Assembly (NCBI RefSeq): GCF_963675165.1
Contig: NC_087384.1
Coordinates: forward strand, 793,001 to 857,000
Length of the DNA stretch: 64,000 bases
Direction: 5' to 3'
Source: Halichondria panicea
Lineage: Eukaryota; Porifera; Demospongiae; Suberitida; Halichondriidae
Of this stretch, positions 1 to 12,289 are shown piece after piece. The first letter of the stretch is position 1. Each line of letters begins with the position of its first letter. Both the position numbers and the translations under genes were made by a program. Below the pieces are notes generated by a model. It had not been told where the DNA came from. It did no database searches and saw only the letters and a program-made list of their open reading frames with translations.

Positions 1-1023
1 ACCGAGCACGAGGGCGTAGCCCCGAGGGCGAGGTGTGGTTTACGTTGCCATAAATCCCTAGCAACCATAGTATGAGTGTTATATATCCTATGTGATTGGC
101 TAGCTATAATTGCGCATTTACTCCTCTACCATGGTAACTCAAGTTAAAACTATCAGAAAGTAAAAAGAAAGCATTGTGGGAAAGCTTGCTCTGTCAATAG
201 CTAGCTAGCTACAGGTACAAAATGCTTACCGTTCGACACCAGAGTTCTCCAGTTCCACGCTGTTAAAGAAATGCTGATCTAGCAAACACTTTGAGCCCTG
301 TCCTGACTCCTCCTCCAAGATTAAAGCCTCACAAACAGCTAAAGCCACCCATACCCACAGAGCTGGAGCCAGACAGTGCGCGCGCAGAGTGGTGCCAAGG
401 CTCCCACTTGCAAGCACTTGCACTAGCTCTAGCTTGAGAATACGAATGACCAGCTCTCTTATCAAGTGACAAGTGCCTCACTATCTTTGACAAACTATGA
501 CTAGTCACTAGCTACAGTACAGCAAAGCAACCAAACATTGATATGGCTAGAAGTAGACAAAATTATCTACATGATCTTGTACCAAACATGTCTGGGGAAA
601 TATCAGAGGGAATTATCATAGTTAACCCCCAGTCATATCCTAGCAACTACATGAAAACAGGATATATAGTGATATTTGTATTTGATATTTATATTTGAAC
701 ATGGTGATAGAACTTTGATGTCGAATTTTCAGCCATAGTCCTGCAACTTTGTTTACCGTGATAGAGGAGTTTGACAGGGTCAATAGGTCAAGGATTATTG
801 CAGCAGAAAATTATTCCTACAATTTTTGGTCACAACATTTCTTACCTTCCCTTCCAGCTTGTAACTCAGGAGAACACTACATTTTCCGCTGCTTACAGTT
901 GTAAAACATTAGGGGGCGAAATTGTATTTAGTGACCTTTTGACCCTGTTGAACCTCCCTCTTTATCCCCCTACCCATGCATACTTGATTGTTTGATATTA
1001 TGTGTCTGTTTCTATCTGTTTAG
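1..1023. other. Upstream region of the HECT exon, no gene recognised
   Basis: No recognisable coding region. The first 40 bases contain an imperfect CGAGGGC/GCCCCGAGG inverted motif that resembles the centre of the foldback element at 29869-29983, so the left edge may be the end of such an element. A short open stretch at 226-465 (-) ends at a GTAAGC donor-like site, and another at 771-995 (+) lies just before the HECT acceptor; neither resembles a known protein. The missing upstream exons of the HECT gene may lie here or further left. Confidence 0.4.
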
Positions 1024-2102
1024 CCAATGACACTCGAATGACCTTTGTGAACTCCCAACAATTCTACCTTGGACCATATCATTCTGTGAAACGTGGCGAT
1101 GTATTTAAGGATGTCATTTCTCTGTACCAAAACCAAGCGAATAAACTGTTGAAAGAATATCCAATGCGTATTTGCTTTGAGGGGGAGAAAGGCATAGATG
1201 AAGGTGGAGTGTCGAGGGACATGTATTCAGCATTTTATGAATCTGCCTATGAGCGTCTCTTTGATGGTAGCTCACTCTTGTGTCCTGTAGTCCACCCTGA
1301 AATGGATAAAGAGTGTCTCTCCACCTTTGGTCTTGTACTTTCACATTCGTACATAATGTCAGGAATTCTTCCGATTCGGATTGCCTTCCCTTGTTTAGTT
1401 CAATCTCTGCTAGGAACTTCCGTCTCATTAAGTGATACTGTTCTTTTGGAGTCATTCATCGATAGTGTAAGTATTCACGAGGCAGGTATTCTTAAGGAAG
1501 CTATGGCTGTGGTTGGACAGCAAGTTCCTGTGTTTTCTTCTGAAATCAAATGCGAATTAATATCACTGTTCAGTCGATACAATAGCAGACAAGTGCCTAC
1601 CCCAAATAGTTTAAAGCAGATGGTGGTAAACTTGGCTAGGTACGAGTTTGTTTCAAAGCCTGCTGCTGCTTTGTCTCTTATCCATTGCGGAGTGCCTGAG
1701 CAACACCAAGTGTTCTGGGATAACATGATGGTTGATGGTCTTCGAATGCTTTACTGGGCACTGAGTGTGTCTTCTGCCATGGTGTTGAAGATGCTCGAGG
1801 AAGCTGAAGGTGGTGATCAATCCCAAGATAGGGTTTTAGGTTATCTGCGTCAATTTATAGGAAATATGGGACTGGATGAATTGCGAACTTTTCTGCGCTT
1901 CGTTACTGGCAGCTCGGTGTGTTCCTCCTCAAAAATATCTCTAGAATTTAACGCTCTTACCGGTTCTTCACGTAGACCCATTGCCCTCACCTGTGCACCA
2001 TCCCTGATTCTATCCTCAACATACCCTTCATACCAAGTGTTTGTTTCTGAGTTCCGAGCTTGTTTGTCAAGCGAGTACTTATGGAGAATGGACAGCTATT
2101 GA
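1024..2102 (+). CDS. HECT-domain E3 ubiquitin ligase, C-terminal exon
   Basis: HECT E3 ligases take ubiquitin from an E2 onto a catalytic cysteine and pass it to substrates. The exon opens after a pyrimidine-rich acceptor ending TTTAG at 1023 and encodes about 360 residues to a TGA at 2100-2102. The N-lobe shows the family motif RICFEGEKGIDEGGVSRDMY. The C-lobe shows FLRFVTGSS and then ALTCAPSLILSSTYPSY, with the catalytic Cys about 36 residues from the end, as expected for HECT. It ends in SEYLWRMDSY. The length matches one HECT domain, so any N-terminal targeting domains are in upstream exons not identified here. The domain resembles the divergent G2E3-like HECT proteins common in sponges and cnidarians. 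No disruption is visible. The gene start is unknown. Confidence 0.8.
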
Positions 2103-2112
2103 CGTTTGCAAT

Positions 2113-2256
2113 ATTGATAACACTGCATGCATGTCTGTCAATGTTTTTTGGCCATAATTATTACCTTTATGACGATGTTATAATTATTATTGATAACACT
2201 GCATGCATGTCTGTCAATGTTTTTTGGCCATAATTATTACCTTTATGACGATGTTA
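2113..2256. repeat. 76-bp tandem duplication in the HECT 3' UTR
   Basis: A block starting ATTGATAACACTGCATGCAT is present twice, at 2113 and 2189, with about 68 identical bases per copy. It lies just after the HECT stop codon and before its polyadenylation signal. The absence of differences indicates a recent duplication. Confidence 0.9.
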
Positions 2257-2320
2257 TTGTATTGTAAAGCATTCATCGCTGTGATTTTTGTATTACTGAG
2301 TGATGTAGGTATATAGGTCC

Positions 2321-2326
2321 AATAAA
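2321..2326 (+). terminator. Polyadenylation signal of the HECT gene
   Basis: AATAAA lies about 220 bases after the stop codon, downstream of the duplicated 76-bp block. No other AATAAA occurs nearer to the stop. Confidence 0.5.
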
Positions 2327-2899
2327 AAGCATGCAAGCTTTGGTCCCAGGAGAATTGTTATATATAACACCTATAACTTATGAATGCAAAATTAGCAAGA
2401 CCTTCTATACATGCATGCAAGTAGTACATGCATGTGCTTGCATTTGTCACAGTGAAGATATAATTATATAGTTATCTGCATGAGCTTATGATTATCATGT
2501 TGCAAGCATGCATGTAATAATTATGATTGTTCCACAAATGTTCCACGTTCAAATGCTATATGAATCAGTAGGTTGTACATAGGATTGTAGCAATTTTTCA
2601 CATTGCAAATGTTTTTCTATCCGGATTCAGGTATAATTGAAGACGGTGCCACAAGCCAATGAGAAATTTGACTCAGACTAACAAACAGCATCTGTAAAAC
2701 TATATGACAATATCTACCAAGTGTATATACAGTGGCTACGTACTTGCAACCTATTCCAGTATAATAATAATATACGTCCTAACATTGTGTATTGGCAGTA
2801 CTACTATAATATTAGTCATACTCTTTATAGTGTGTCTATATAATTATGTGTACCTGCATCTGACAGACATTCATTAACATAAATGATAAAAATTATATA
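2327..2899. other. Intergenic, AT-rich
   Basis: There is no coding potential. Several TGCATGCA palindromes and AATTAT runs occur, as elsewhere in the window. Confidence 0.5.
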
Positions 2900-3047
2900 C
2901 AGTGGAACCCCTCTTAACGGCCAACTGCGACATAACGGCCAGACACCCAGGTCCCAAAAGTTTGCATACAAAACAACCCCTTAACAACGGCCAAAACTTT
3001 TTGTTCTCCAATTAAAGGTGTCCGTTATAGAGGGGTTCCATGCACTG
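2900..3047. mobile_element. 148-bp TA-flanked MITE (pogo/Tigger-like ends)
   Basis: The ends CAGTGGAACCCCTCT and AGAGGGGTTCCATGCACTG are inverted repeats, and TA dinucleotides flank both sides (2898-2899 and 3048-3049). The body has the motif AACGGCC repeated near the left end. TA duplication and CAGT-type termini are typical of the Tc1/mariner/pogo group. No coding capacity. Confidence 0.8.
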
Positions 3048-3119
3048 TACCATCATTCAACTTGGATATAAATTTGTAATTATTACTGGCATTACGCACT
3101 GCACATTCATTAACAAATC

Positions 3120-4887
3120 TCAGTTAATCAAAGTACGTAAAAAAGTAAGTGTTTCAACATACAGTTCTATCCCAAAATTATCGCTGTCTGCCAGAGGATT
3201 TACTCTTTCCTTCAACAAAGCCATATTCTCATCAGACAATGCAAGACCAATTGGGGGTATACGAACTGTGTAATCGTCATCACCCGTACTGATTTCTTCG
3301 TCTACACCATACATTTCATCAATATGTTCGAAAAAGTCTAGGGCTTGAAGTCCTCTTCTCTGCATTTGAAGTGCTCCCCGCACAAATAATTGATGTGGTG
3401 TTAGATTGTGTTCCGTTCGAACCCCATGACAGTTCCAACCCTCCATAAATACTTTCAGTGACTGGTTGATACGTGGAAGATAGACGTACTGTAAACAATA
3501 CCGATGAAACATGTTATCAGGATCCAAGTAACCATGTTGCTCTAGGTAATAGAATAACTTGTAAAATATCACTGTTACGCAACGATGCATATCGCGCCAG
3601 AGGCGCTCAATCCGCTGGTTGTGCACGGAACTGCCAGTTATCATGCTGTTGCGGTCATATCCTCTACTCTCTAGCATATGTGCTGCTACACGATAATTTT
3701 CACCACCGTAGTCAGATCGCATTCTTGACGGTAGTCCAAACCGTTGGACAGCTGAAAGGAAGAGATTATAAACTGTTTCGGCAGTGTTATTATTGCTACA
3801 GCGAAGAAACACGACGAGTCTGCTATATCCGTCAATAGCCCCGTGCGTTACCATGCCCCATCTCACAAGCTTGTGGTGGCCATCTGTACGAATACAAGAT
3901 ATGATTAGTATGCATGTATTGTATACACAAGTCTTGCTACTACTATAATAATAAGGCTCCAACCTATATACATGCATGTACACACATCTGGGCTCCTTTA
4001 TCTAAAACTTAATTGACACACATTAACCATAAACCTGGTCACACAACACCTATATATGACTTACCCATGTGCCATAGAGAGTTGGGCGAGGGAACAGAGT
4101 AAGGGCGCCGAGCAGTGAGGATTCCTCTCCATCTCAGAGCTGCATTCAGGGGATCGGTTGCGTGGATAGCATTACGCACCCTTTGTCTAGTGACAGCATA
4201 TCCCAATGACCGTAGTCGCCCAATCACCAGTGTCTCTCCCATATTTGGCATTTCTCGACGCACCTGTTGGAGCTTTGTACGTAGATCACTGTCACTTATA
4301 CTTCTTGCAGCACTATGAACATCTAGAATGCCGAACTCCCCTCTTCTTCTATAGATAGTCATTCGAGAGACACCCAATAGTTTACTAATCTCAGTCCAAG
4401 TGAAATTTAAACTACATAGGTATTCCAACTGGTCTTGACAAATAAATAGCTGGGGACGGCCACGTCCTACTCTCCTAGCAACCTGGGGAACTTGGTAGCC
4501 TCCGTCTGTGTGTGCATCCAACTCATCAAGTCGAGTGTACCACATTGTCTTGAGCAACACACAACTGTCCATTATTTCCTTCAATGCCGTGCAAACTTCA
4601 ATCGTCTCATCATCGCCATCATCTTCAATTTGTACACGAAGGGAAGATAGAGCATGTATACAAACCTCAAACCTCTCAATAACGAACTGGGCATAACTAG
4701 TAGACTGAGTATAATCGATTTCTCTATCTACCGTAGTAAGGAAAGTCTCCATTTCTTGGAGAAATGTTTCCCATCCCCACACTCGATCTCCAGCTCCAGC
4801 TCTTTGATCAACCATTTTAATTAATGAACACCCAGTCACCTTTTGACCTTGAGCCTCGCACTCGATTACAGCACGTCTTGCATGCAT
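3120..4887 (-). CDS. Two-exon DDE integrase-like transposase (IS3EU-type is the best guess)
   Basis: Exon 1 is 4887-4065 and exon 2 is 3883-3120. The donor GTAAGT at 4064 and the acceptor CAG ending at 3884 join in phase 1 to give 528 residues. The join creates the motif LWHMDGHHK, which carries the first catalytic Asp. The second Asp lies in RSDYGGEN and the Glu in HNQRIERLW, with 34 residues between them, so this is a D-D-35-E rve-type integrase core. The N-terminal half has a helix-turn-helix (TWTEISKLLGVSRMTIYRRR) and a second HTH-like segment. This LWHxDGxHKL family is common in animal genomes as a transposon gene or as domesticated copies. The IS3EU assignment is from memory. The reading frame is unbroken. 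Element ends were not identified. Confidence 0.75.
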
Positions 4888-4953
4888 GACGTTTTCCCTT
4901 ACTTTATGACGTCCTATAGCGCTATTTATTTTTGTTACACTTGGCGTGCCATA

Positions 4954-5110
4954 GAATCGAGGCTAGGTTTGCAATCGCGCGGTTTCTGTGGTGGTAGGGC
5001 GGATCGCTCTCTGTGCAGAGTAGTGTGGATGCTAGCCTCGATCCCAGGCCGAGTTTTCGCTTTTATAACGGTTAGGCAAACAACTGGGCCTGTAGCCTCG
5101 ACTCCAGCCC
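4954..5110. mobile_element. TAGCCTCG-family small inverted-repeat element(s)
   Basis: GAATCGAGGCTA ends at 4965, TAGCCTCGATCCC begins at 5033, and another TAGCCTCG occurs at 5093. The stretch from 5033 (GGCCGAGTTTTCGCTTTTAT, then AACGGTTAGG) is one half of the complete palindromic copy at 30608-30706. This looks like a partial or composite copy of that short non-coding family. Confidence 0.6.
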
Positions 5111-6048
5111 CTTGAATAGTGGGCCTGGTATTTACTGTGGCGAGTGGGTGGACAATTAATTTATTATTTACCGTATTTTATCTCATTGAACGTTAAAACA
5201 GTATTTTATCTTATTGTGATAAAGAACAGAAAAAAGAAAAAGGAGAGGCTCTGTATATACTGTAGACAGAGACAGCTAAGTAAAACATCAGCTCTGTAGA
5301 TTTATTCATTAACTTGAGGCTCGGATCGGATACACACTCAGGCGACAAGTTAATCTCATAAGAAATCAGTTAAACCTGTGGGTAAAAATAAATGTGGATA
5401 AGTACAGTGGCTGTGACGTAACATAATGTGAGGACTACTTATTGATTTACACAATAGATTTACCATTGAAAGCACTATCCATTAATACACACTCAAGCAA
5501 CAAGTCCGGATACACATTCAAGCAACAAGTCCCTCGGATCGGATACACACAAGTCCCTCGGATTGTAAACACATTCAGGCCACACAGTTCTCGGATCAGA
5601 TACCACGTACTTACTCTGTGACCAATTTTCGGCAAATGTCACAACAATACTTCCTTCCAGAGAGAATGGCACTGAACGTCGAACAGACACACCAACACTT
5701 TGAAGATGGCTTCACTCAGAGAAACAAGAGGAGAAATCACCATCACAACACTTCTTTCAGAGAGAGGTGCACTGGTCCTGTCAAGCTTCACATCAATCAA
5801 GAAAGGGAGTGTCTGGAAAGCAGATGGACTTGCTCTGGAACTTGCCATAGCCGGTCGGTACGGTACCCACATAAACACCAGCGTACAGACACTTCAACGC
5901 CTCCAGCTGCTTGTCTTTCAAGACTAGACCTGGTTTTCCAACACAGGATAACGCGTACGCGAGAGCAGAAGAGAAGGTATAGTATAGTAGCAGCCATTAC
6001 ACGTACACAACTTGGACTAGATTTCTTTTTTCAATGACATCATTATAA
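5111..6048. repeat. Degenerate short repeats and unassigned sequence
   Basis: Between about 5320 and 5600 the phrases CTCGGATCGGATACACA and TTCAAGCAACAAGTC recur in diverged form, giving a degenerate tandem repeat of about 30 bp. From 5618 to 6040 several frames stay open on both strands (one begins ATGGCTTCACTCAGAG at 5706), but none resembles a known protein. I make no gene call here. Confidence 0.4.
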
Positions 6049-7210
6049 ATGAAACGGATATCAATGTTTTACAAACTAATGCGGAATAAGAATAGTGATA
6101 AATATACTGCAATTTACGATTACCCAGATTCTGTGGCTGAGGCAGAATTCTCCGCTTCCACCAAAGTTGCTGGCCCCCTTAAGAACACCATCCTCTAACA
6201 AAGCTTCGAGTATGCCACAGAAGTAGCCGAGGCTCAAGTGAAAGCCAGGAATGAGGTCTGCCAATCAAATCGGGAACACTGTAAACATACAGCGGACACC
6301 CTGAAGCAATCCCTTTCTACCACTCTAAAAAGATCTATGGACTTAGCACAAGAGAAAGGCGCTTCTAACTGGCTCACCTCCCTCCCCATCCAAGAATTTG
6401 GATTTGCCTTACATAAAGGAGCTTTTCGAGATGCCCTCTCACTTCGCTACAGTTGGCAACCATCAGGAGTCCCCTCATCTTGTGCATGCGGCAAACAATT
6501 CTCAGTCGATCACGCTCTGTCATGCCCTAAGGGCGGTTTCACCATCACCAGGCACAATGAAATAAGGGATTTAACGGCCAACCTACTCACTGAAATTTGC
6601 AGTGACGTCTGTGTAGAGCCTGAACTACAACCTGTAAGTGGTGAAGAACTAATCGGGCTGTCAGCAAATGTCCAAGACGGTGCCAGATTAGACATTGCGT
6701 GTAATGGCTTCTGGGGTGGGCGCTTTGAACGTACATATCTAGATGTACGAGTGTTTAATCCCCATGCAAAATCAAACCAACACACCAACTGCTACAGGAA
6801 GCATGAACTTGAAAAGAAAAGACAATACGAACAACGCGTCAGAGATATCGAACACGCCTCATTCACTCCTTTGGTGATGTCAGCCACAGGTGGTATGGCC
6901 AACCAGGCCACTGTGTTCTACAAAAGGCTTGCCTCAAACTTGGCAATCAAATCTAATGAAAGCTACAGTAGAACACTGTCCTGGCTAAGGAGCAGAATTA
7001 CATTCTCTCTCCTACGCTCTGCCATTCAGTGCATCAGAGGATCCCGCTCCAGTCGTGGACAGCCAGCCAGGTCCCAGAATCACCCCTCAGCGGACCTGGC
7101 CAACTCGGAACTAAACTTCAATGAATAAATACATGGTTTTAACTTTTACATGACTTTAGTTTTTTCATTACATTAATTCACATAAAAAAAAAAAAATAAA
7201 AAAAAAAGAT
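6049..7210 (+). pseudogene. 5'-truncated LINE: CCHC knuckle and restriction-like endonuclease end
   Basis: This is the C-terminal part of a retrotransposon protein. Residues in SNWLTSLPIQEFGFALHKG precede a zinc knuckle of the form C-x-C-x7-H-x3-C (CACGKQFSVDHALSC). RHNEIRDLTANLL, GARLDIA, WGGRFERTYLDVRVFNP and YRKHELEKKRQYEQR follow. A knuckle, then RHN, then a D...D pair, is the layout of the restriction-like endonuclease of R2-type LINEs, so I infer that class. An in-frame TAA at 6196-6198 interrupts the homologous reading, which continues upstream to about 6049; the reverse transcriptase is absent. The main frame ends at 7126-7128 inside an AATAAA, and an A-rich tail at 7182-7209 marks the 3' end. 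A second, shorter copy lies at 19632-20385. Confidence 0.6.
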
Positions 7211-7285
7211 TCTGGGTAATTCTGGCGCATGCGTAAACAGTGTATACCAGGCCGTCTTTCTCAGCGGCTTGGAATCGAGGCTACT

Positions 7286-8241
7286 GGGCCTGGTACTAGT
7301 TGTCTGCGCATGTGTCAAATTTTTATTGTATTTGTGGTTGGCAAAAATATTTAATAAATCAATAATGGAAATTTGTACACAGAAAATGCACAGAGTGAGT
7401 ACACAAAAGATGCACATAGAGAGCTGCTTCACAAGGGCCTAGGTAGTTTCCAGTTGTGCTGCAGCACGATTACAGTGACCCAGGGCAACTTCAGGATGAT
7501 TGAATGCCTTCAAATTACGTTTCAAAAAGATTTAGCAGGCTGCTGGACTTCTCTGATTCTAGGCCCCAACTCGTAACTCTTGAGAAAACATAGATTCTCT
7601 TGATGCCTCTGAGCTACCCAGCAACGCTCGAACGAGCAGGTCATACTCCAGTCCTGTAAGTATAGGAAAATAATTATTAAAAAGAAACCAAAGACGGTCA
7701 AACCCTTACCTCAAACTGTCCAGTCTCGTCCGTTAGTTATAGCCAAGAGGAGCACTGTTGGGATAGCTGGATATTAGCCATTGCTCCTGTACAGAGAAGT
7801 AGACATTCTAAATACGTGTAGATCTATATTAAATTTATCGTATTAAACAGGTAATAGTGTCATTGTCGACGAGCTGATGATGGCAGCACCAAGTTCTCTA
7901 GCTCACACTCTTCACTTGATCCACCATATTAATGATGAGTCTATCTACCTAGATCTTGCCAAACATGAACAAGATTTGATAGCACAGGGCCCACACAAAA
8001 ATGTCTGACCTTAACAAGCTTGACAAAGCTTTATACCTCTTCCCTTGTTGTTCAGTCTTCAGAATAATGTTTTCTAAGCTTTAGAGAAGACAGAAGCTTC
8101 AGCTAAGAATAATGATAAAACGGGAACTGACTTCTAGTACACGATAGTACACGAATATAAATGTCACGAAAGTGAACGAGAATATCCATTTGTCAGAATC
8201 TGACAAACAACTGACGCATGCGCAGACAACTAGTACCAGGC
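7286..8241. mobile_element. Non-coding TIR element, about 0.96 kb
   Basis: The left end GGCCTGGTACTAGTTGTCTG continues GCGCATGTGTCA. The right end, at 8211-8241, is its reverse complement with one difference (TGACGCATGCGCAGACAACT onwards). Outside the ends lie TAGCCTCG-family pieces (GAATCGAGGCTA at 7272-7283; a half copy at 8242-8296). The interior has no recognisable protein. It is probably a non-autonomous DNA element that landed in or beside a TAGCCTCG copy. Confidence 0.65.
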
Positions 8242-8364
8242 CTAGTTGTTCGCCTAACCGTTATAAAAGCGAAAACTCCGCCTGGGATCGAGGCTATGTG
8301 GATGCATGCGCTGGATTCATATCTAGATTGCAGCCTCAAATAATAGTATGAAACAGAGGTGATC

Positions 8365-11169
8365 ATGATGTTCAACTGTCTTATTCAGAATCTATTATAT
8401 GGTCTCTTTGCTACATGCATCCTACAAGTACTGGTACCAGCCCCACACTATCAAGTAAAGGGAGAATTATTTGCAGTGATCAATGGATCAGAGCCTGGAG
8501 ATTGCATAATGGAAGGTGATACATTGATTCTTATATGCAGAATCAAAGATGTTGAAGGTACTGGGGCAACAGTGTGGACTGGAAGTGACCCAATATTCAA
8601 CTGTCCAAATGAAAACAGTATTGCGAATAGACGAGTTCATTTATTTCATCAAGCGTTCCAAAATCCTGCTATTCCTGATTCAAGGGTTTTTTGTACCGAT
8701 AATGTTGTTGGTCAAATTGTTGAGTACAACGGCACTCATTATACATCAAGGCTTACTGTGTCTACCACTCAGCAAATAAATGCTGGAGTGATCTCTTGTC
8801 ACTCGTACTATGAAACTGAAATTACTGGTCAAGTACAGATATCAGTTGGAGGTGAGTTTAACTTTTCCACTATACTGATACAATGGCACAAACAATGAGG
8901 TGTGTATAAAAAATAACTAAAGCACTAAAATACAAACCCTCGGTTGATGACATGATAATAAAGATCTATAGAAATCAGAGCCTGGGGAGCATGATACTGT
9001 ATAAACATGTATAATAAATGTAGCATGCGTACGTAGACTATGTACGACTGTGCTGGCTATAGCACAGCAACTATAAACTAGACTAGAAGCATGCTGAAAC
9101 ATTTGAGAACAAAATTTTAGTGGTGCATGAGACTTGCACTGTTGACAGGATAACTGTCAAGAGAAGGTAGGACATGCACGAGTACCTCGAAGACACCCAC
9201 ACTCAACGTTATTGCAGAGGCTAATTGTTAAATCGAGGTACTCATGCATGTCATACCTCCTCTGATCACTGATTGTGGACAAAAAACAATGCCTCAAATA
9301 AAGGCTGCGTGTATAGCTGAGTTTCACATAGGAATTTAGCCTAAGCGCGACCTGGACACCGAGATACTATTGTAGAGGATCCTTAATTGATCCGCGTTTT
9401 AATAACTGCTCTCCTTGTTTTTTAATAGCTCTTGCTTGCTGTCGAACTTCCCTTAGCCTTGTCAACTGATGATATATTTGGTTCCGTTTCCTTGTCGCTT
9501 GCTTTTAATTGCCTTTTTTAATTGCTTGTTCAAATGTAAGTGATCGTTAGAGTCTAAAATTCAGCGATTGTCGCGATAAAATGCTTGTTACAGACAAACA
9601 GACAATCTCTGTACTACTCGCTACTAGGACAAGCAAGCCTCAGGGCTCGTCCCAATACCTGCTGGCCGTGGCAGAGCCTCGGGTTACTTGTACCAAATTT
9701 TTTGTGTCATCGTGCAGTTGTTCCAGCACCTCCTACACAAATCGATGTAGTATTCCATGGTCCGGAAAAAGAATTTAAAATTAGTTGGAGCATGCCAGAT
9801 ACATTGGGTGGTGTTCGGAACTATCTAACAGAGATAGCGGGAAGTGACTGTGGCACCTGCAATAACAGCAGTTTGCAACCAGAGGTGCTGTGTTTTGATT
9901 GGATCCCTAACGGACAGATGTGCAATGTGACGGTGAAGACAGTTTCAGCTGACTGTGGATTTGTTAGTACAGTTTCTACAGCCAAGCAAATATACTTAAA
10001 ATGTAAGCATTTTGTGCACGCGTACTCTATGTGGTTACATAATGTGGCTTCACAGATCCTGATGCACCTGTTATAAAGATGGTTCTACCTACATACTCAA
10101 TTGAACAAGAACTTGAATCCCTATCAGTGATTATGATGCTAACAGAAGTAAGTCCAATAATTATACAGACTGAGTATAATTATGTTTTATCTCAGGGAAA
10201 TTTTGATGCAAATGGATTGCCCATTACATATGGTGTGCACCTAGAAGATGTGACATCTGGAAATGTCTGTGTTAAACTGGCGAGCAGAGAGTGTGATGTT
10301 TATAATTGTGAAATAAAGATTGTAATGTCTGAGGACTGTTTAATGGAAAAAGAGAGCCTGTTTTCGATTAAGGTCTTCGCTGAAACACTGATCGGCCGAT
10401 CAAGCACTCTATACTTGGATCTAATCGGTGAGTTATAAGCAACCTGTTGCCGCTCTTCATTTCAATACCTAAAAGGTCTCATGTCATAAATTGTTAGCTT
10501 TATGATACCCATGTTCTAAAGAAGTTTTGATGTTGGGATTTTCATTGTGTGGTGTTGCTCACGGTTTTACAGATTCCCAAAACAAATTCATCGAACTGAG
10601 CATAGTGATAAAAGATGATTTTGCTCTCTTGGTAACAGAATTTAATAACATTTCCCTCACATTATCAACTTCTGTGCAATACGGGCTTTGTAATGCGCTG
10701 AACTTACAGAAACAAGTATATGGAGCTAATGACTCTGCAACTTGTGTTGTTATAAATGATGTACCCTCAAGGGAGGAGTCGTGTTTTATCGCAACTTGTA
10801 CGACAGATAATATCAATTATTCCATCAGTATTCGAGGAGAGTTTAAAGGTGAGTCGATATTTCCTATACCGTTTTGTTATGAAGATAATAATACTTTTTG
10901 CAGATACTACGAGTGTGGATCTATTGACTCCTATTACTACCGCTGGAGTTATTTTAGCACTCTCAGTAATTTTCAATTTCGCTATTCTTTTCGGATGCTT
11001 GACTTTATTAGCATCAAGATTTAAAGCAATTAAAGCAACAGAGTCTGATATTGAAGAACAGAGCGGGAGAAACGCTGATCCTGTCTATGAAGAAGTTTTG
11101 CGTACGGTTGAAGAAGTAGATCCTGTAGTTGAGAAAAATCTCTGTTATGGAAACACTACTGCACTGTAA
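8365..11169 (+). CDS. Receptor A: Ig-FN3 type I membrane receptor
   Basis: Six exons (8365-8851, 9718-10002, 10056-10147, 10196-10427, 10573-10848, 10904-11169) join at GT-AG sites into an uninterrupted 545-codon frame, with intron phases 1-1-0-1-1. Exon 1 gives a signal peptide (LLYGLFATCILQVL) and an Ig-like domain with Cys, a VWTG tryptophan and a second Cys. Exon 2 is FN3-like with an internal CGTC and a late C-D-W / C-N-V pair. Exons 3 and 4 form one FN3-like domain and exon 5 a third. Exon 6 has the membrane helix (TTAGVILALSVIFNFAILFG) and a short tail with DPVYEEVL and LCYGNTTAL. N-glycosylation sequons are frequent. It probably binds an extracellular ligand and signals through tail tyrosines. 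Unlike C and D, its signal peptide and Ig domain share one exon. A decayed kinase follows in the same orientation. The ligand is unknown. Confidence 0.8.
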
Positions 11170-11794
11170 AGCCTGCATGTAAAAGAAAGTGGGTGTGTCT
11201 TACAGTTACTTGAAATTCATTCTTTACAAAGTGATGTCGTATTCCATTTTATAGTTCTTTTTGTACTGTATAAGCTCATACTCGTGATACTCTCCTTTTC
11301 ATAGCTATATTATTCACAGGCAGTTCATTTATAATTTGAATGCACATGCATCTACATTGACATTAGATGCATGCACACTAAAGAGCTCATTAGGAAGAGA
11401 ACGCAACCATAGCAGGTGTTCTGTCCAGCCTATGTCACACAACAACATGTTGATTATCGCTAATGTATTCATTGCCTTCCTTATATAGTGTTATTGTTAT
11501 TGCTAGCAATTCTCAAGTGGCTGTGGGGTTACAAATTAAGTATTTGTGACGCAGAATGCCTTCTGTGTACATGCAGTCTTTATTTCTATTGATATATCGC
11601 TCCTGGTAACTATAGTCTCTCCCGTATCTAGCTCTAGCTTGACCATACATTAGTACATGCATGTACACTAGTCTAGTGTTAGTACGTACATGCACAAGTG
11701 CTCATTATAATTGACACAATTCAGATCAGCTTGCAACACACCAGTAATTAGTTGCAGTTTGTACACAGTACACAGGCTAACAAAATTATAACAG
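11170..11794. other. 3' flank of receptor A
   Basis: No coding region is seen. There is no AATAAA close to the stop of receptor A. The last part (from about 11797) begins the block shared with the 3' flanks of receptors C and D. Confidence 0.4.
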
Positions 11795-11814
11795 GCTAGG
11801 GTGAGCTCTAAAAC

Positions 11815-11964
11815 ACAAAATTAATGTGGGGATGATTGTGTCCTTTGACTGACTATAGTGCTGATAGATGGTAACTATAGGAAGGTCATGATGCTCCTAT
11901 AGAGTCTGGGATCTTCACCATCACCATGTCCTCCACATCCAACATCTCTGGAATGCCCGCTTCC
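11815..11964 (-). pseudogene. Antisense calponin-homology exon remnant (copy A)
   Basis: Read on the minus strand, an acceptor CAG at 11967-11965 is followed by a frame for GIPEMLDVEDMVMVKIPDS, which matches the end of a CH domain (EHBP1/MICAL/cytospin type: GIPxLLxxEDMV...PDxxSIMTY). Compared with the copy at 44954-44781, two extra bases after the PDS codons (CTATAG in place of CTAG) shift the frame, so this copy is broken. It lies in antisense to the receptor and kinase pieces, and the same arrangement recurs beside receptor C. Confidence 0.6.
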
Positions 11965-12289
11965 CTGCATGAGATGGGGTGGGAGAACATCAGTGATATG
12001 AATACATCATGTGGTATAGACCTAGACAAATCAACTCAGGCTGCTATGATCGAGTCCTTCAACATCTGATATCTTCGTCCTGAAAAGAGCACAGTGTACA
12101 TGTGTAATTGGACCCAACCTAATTATTCTAAGCCACTCATAATTGTGATCAAAGAGCTATCATTATTAGTTACCTTAATTATGATGCAGTAACAAATGTA
12201 GTGATTGCGAAATAGCATGCTTGCATGCTCAACATTGTCCACAAAAATGTCCATACATATTCAGTGAAACTTAGCTAGACCTTCATTTT

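Noticed and set aside
226-465. Open frame on the minus strand ending near a GTAAGC donor
   Set aside because: It resembles no known protein, and no partner exon is in the window to its left.
771-995. Open frame before the HECT exon
   Set aside because: There is no similarity to HECT N-termini, and the frame closes before the acceptor at 1023.
3410-3430. GGTTCGAAC-like tRNA B-box on the minus strand
   Set aside because: It lies inside the transposase coding frame, and no A-box or cloverleaf is visible around it.
5618-6040. Overlapping open frames on both strands
   Set aside because: They show no domain and no conserved motif, and they lie next to degenerate repeats.
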